In this document: positions 62,540 to 64,000 of the stretch, in pieces
How the letters are laid out: each line of letters begins with the position of its first letter
Numbering within the stretch: position 1 is the stretch's first letter
Source: Echinococcus granulosus
Taxonomy: Eukaryota; Platyhelminthes; Cestoda; Cyclophyllidea; Taeniidae
Direction: 5' to 3'
Length of the DNA: 64,000 bases
Assembly: GCF_000524195.1 (NCBI RefSeq)
Contig: NW_020170385.1
Span: 691,585 to 755,584 of the forward strand
Notes under the pieces: generated by a model
Databases searched by the model: none
The model's input: only the letters and a program-made list of their open reading frames with translations
Told to the model about the DNA's origin: nothing
Position numbers and translations under genes: made by a program

Positions 62540-62720
62540 GCCCTCGCTTCGGTCGACCCCCGCATCGCCAATCAAAGCGGAGCTAATGAAGTAATAACCA
62601 TTCGGGAATTACCAATACCAGGCGTTTAATTTTTGGTATGCTAGAAGGCATCTTGGCAAATCTACTGTATTTAGAGATTCATCCTACTTGTGAACTGGAT
62701 TGGAAGGGGTAATGCACTAG
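62540..62720. repeat. Internal segment of a non-coding retroelement, copy 3
   Basis: Similar to 61145-61345: cttcggtcgacccccgc matches cacttggtcaacctcccgc, then gccaatcaaagcggagct matches gccatcgaaacgcaatcgg, then gtgaactggattggaagggg matches gagaactggattcaggaacg. Diverged and truncated; no coding frame. Confidence 0.45.
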
Positions 62721-62839
62721 ATTTACACTACTCAAGACCAGACGATGCTTTACAACGGGCGTATCTTGTTACCGATCACTATTCATAATGAAATTGGACT
62801 AAAATTGGGCCAATTCATAAGAGGTCATATGTGACGTAA

Positions 62840-63037
62840 TGTAATACGATGGTGGTTTATACCTCGGTATTGTTGAGGCGCCACTTGTGAACTTTGAATT
62901 TGCCTTCTTGTACCTCACTGGGTGGGCTGGCCTTTGGGCCACGCCAGTAGCCCAAACACCTTCTCTGTGCTGAATATATATACTCTGCCCGAGTATCGTG
63001 TCTTCTTTCGTCTTCAGGGAAGTCTCGGGACGCTACA
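62840..63037 (+). repeat. Solo LTR, nearly identical to the copy at 52026
   Basis: A 198-bp element from TGTAATACGATGG to GGGACGCTACA. The first ~110 bp match the copy at 52026 with only a few changes. Flanks are GTAA (left) and ATAA (right), a probable 4-bp duplication with one later mutation. The core reads GAATATATATACTC. Confidence 0.87.
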
Positions 63038-63806
63038 ATAATTTTATTGCGATAAGGTTTTTAATGCACTTTCTCCTCTCAGCTGTATTTTTTCATTTCA
63101 ATGCTGCACAGCCAACTATATGAATTCAAAACAGATAGGGGCGCTTGCACACTTCACTAAGGCCTTCATATAGGTGCCAAAGATGCCTCAAATAAAAGAT
63201 TTTATGTAGCTCACGTCAGATGTCCCGTCGGTAGTTAAGCGCAACACTGACGAATACAGAATTTAGGTAATTGCTAAAGGCAGATGTCAGTTTTATACTT
63301 TCCTCCGAGACTTCACAAATTAACCCATACGAGATAGATAACCTTATTCGACAGCATTAAAGTTCAGAAAGTAAACTATCAAAATAGGCCAGTTGCCTGC
63401 ATGGATCGTAATCATCTAAAGAACACTCAACGTTTTCTTATTCTTTTGCTCTCCTACTTCCAAAATCACAAAATGCGTAAAGCAGAGTATTTAAGGGAAA
63501 AAACGACATGCAAAATTGCAAAACTAATAAAAGTAAAGAGGTGGGAAAGCCTCTAGAATAGAAGCCTACAGTATAAAAATTGGCATTCAATCACATTTGC
63601 ACTACATTATATCAATAACACAGATCAAATAGAAGATAAGGGAATAGCCAAAAGTCCAGTTAACGAAGCATGGTTAGGTCGGAATTGTTAAAGTGCATAT
63701 TTATGGGTTCACACCTTTTTCTACTTTACATGCTGGTTGCGGGCCATGAAATAGACATCACATTAAGAAACACAAATTCGACAATAAAACCGGGCTTATT
63801 CACACT
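63038..63806. other. Intergenic, nothing recognised
   Basis: AT-rich sequence between two solo LTRs with no ORF of note, no splice-compatible chain and no recognisable repeat. Confidence 0.4.
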
Positions 63807-63810
63807 GTAG

Positions 63811-63996
63811 TGCAATACATTAGTTGTTCAACTTTCGGTTTTGGTAAGGGGCCACTTTTGACTCGGCCATTGCACCACGTCGGGTGGTCTGGCCTTCGGA
63901 CCATGCTAGTAACCCTAGTACCTTCTGTATGTCGAATATATATATTGTCCGAATATTATATCTTTTTTGTCTGCAGGGAATTTGCGAGGCGCTACA
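63811..63996 (+). repeat. Solo LTR with GTAG target duplication at the window end
   Basis: A 186-bp element from TGCAATACATTAG to GAGGCGCTACA, flanked by GTAG at 63807-63810 and at 63997-64000, the last four bases of the window. It belongs to a diverged branch (cggttttggtaagg block, as in the copies at 38068 and 60937). A flank longer than 4 bp cannot be tested because the window ends, and an adjoining internal region beyond it cannot be excluded. Confidence 0.85.
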
Positions 63997-64000
63997 GTAG

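Noticed and set aside
1..64000. CRISPR array, prokaryotic defence or operon-type system
   Set aside because: No spaced direct repeats or bacterial genes; all recognised genes are split eukaryotic genes.

Overview
This is eukaryotic nuclear DNA: AT-rich, with split genes, GT-AG introns, standard stop codons and long gene-poor stretches. Many introns are only 27-38 nt long beside others of several kb. The protein families and this intron spectrum fit a parasitic flatworm (Neodermata). A cestode with an expanded genome is my best guess, from recalled descriptions of tapeworm intron sizes; I could not verify the species.

Left part, + strand: a seven-ectodomain protocadherin (three coding exons, 190-11235) with 3.6-3.7 kb introns, then a compact GLTP-fold glycolipid transfer protein (13752-15560). 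About 12 kb without a recognisable gene follows. A large intron-free LRR-Ig transmembrane receptor lies on the - strand (27623-30664), with a CpG-richer region upstream. From 30.7 to 36.5 kb I recognise nothing. An uncharacterised open frame follows at 36.5-37.3 kb.

Middle part, 38.6-51.2 kb, is gene-dense. ATG101 (autophagy initiation, + strand) converges tail-to-tail on a - strand run of four genes: B4GALT7-like xylosylprotein galactosyltransferase, MCTS1 (translation re-initiation/recycling), GPKOW (spliceosome) and TACC (centrosome/spindle). Most exon joins were checked by reading-frame arithmetic and by alignment with family members as I remember them.

Right part, 51.4-64 kb, is rich in retroelements. 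It has solo LTRs of one ~185-200 bp family (TG...CA ends, 4-bp target duplications, a conserved TATA-like core), a decayed Ty3/gypsy pol on the - strand that contains a 100-N assembly gap, and three related copies of a non-coding internal segment. Among them is a complete-looking SNX1/2-type PX-BAR sorting nexin (- strand, 56260-59215).

I saw no prokaryotic system, CRISPR array, rRNA or convincing tRNA. The genes are separate housekeeping or cell-surface functions rather than one pathway. The most unusual signals are the micro-introns, the altered WF finger of ATG101, the triple CPIHG motif in the LRR-Ig receptor tail, and the LTR family whose target duplications are repeatedly GTAG/CTAC.
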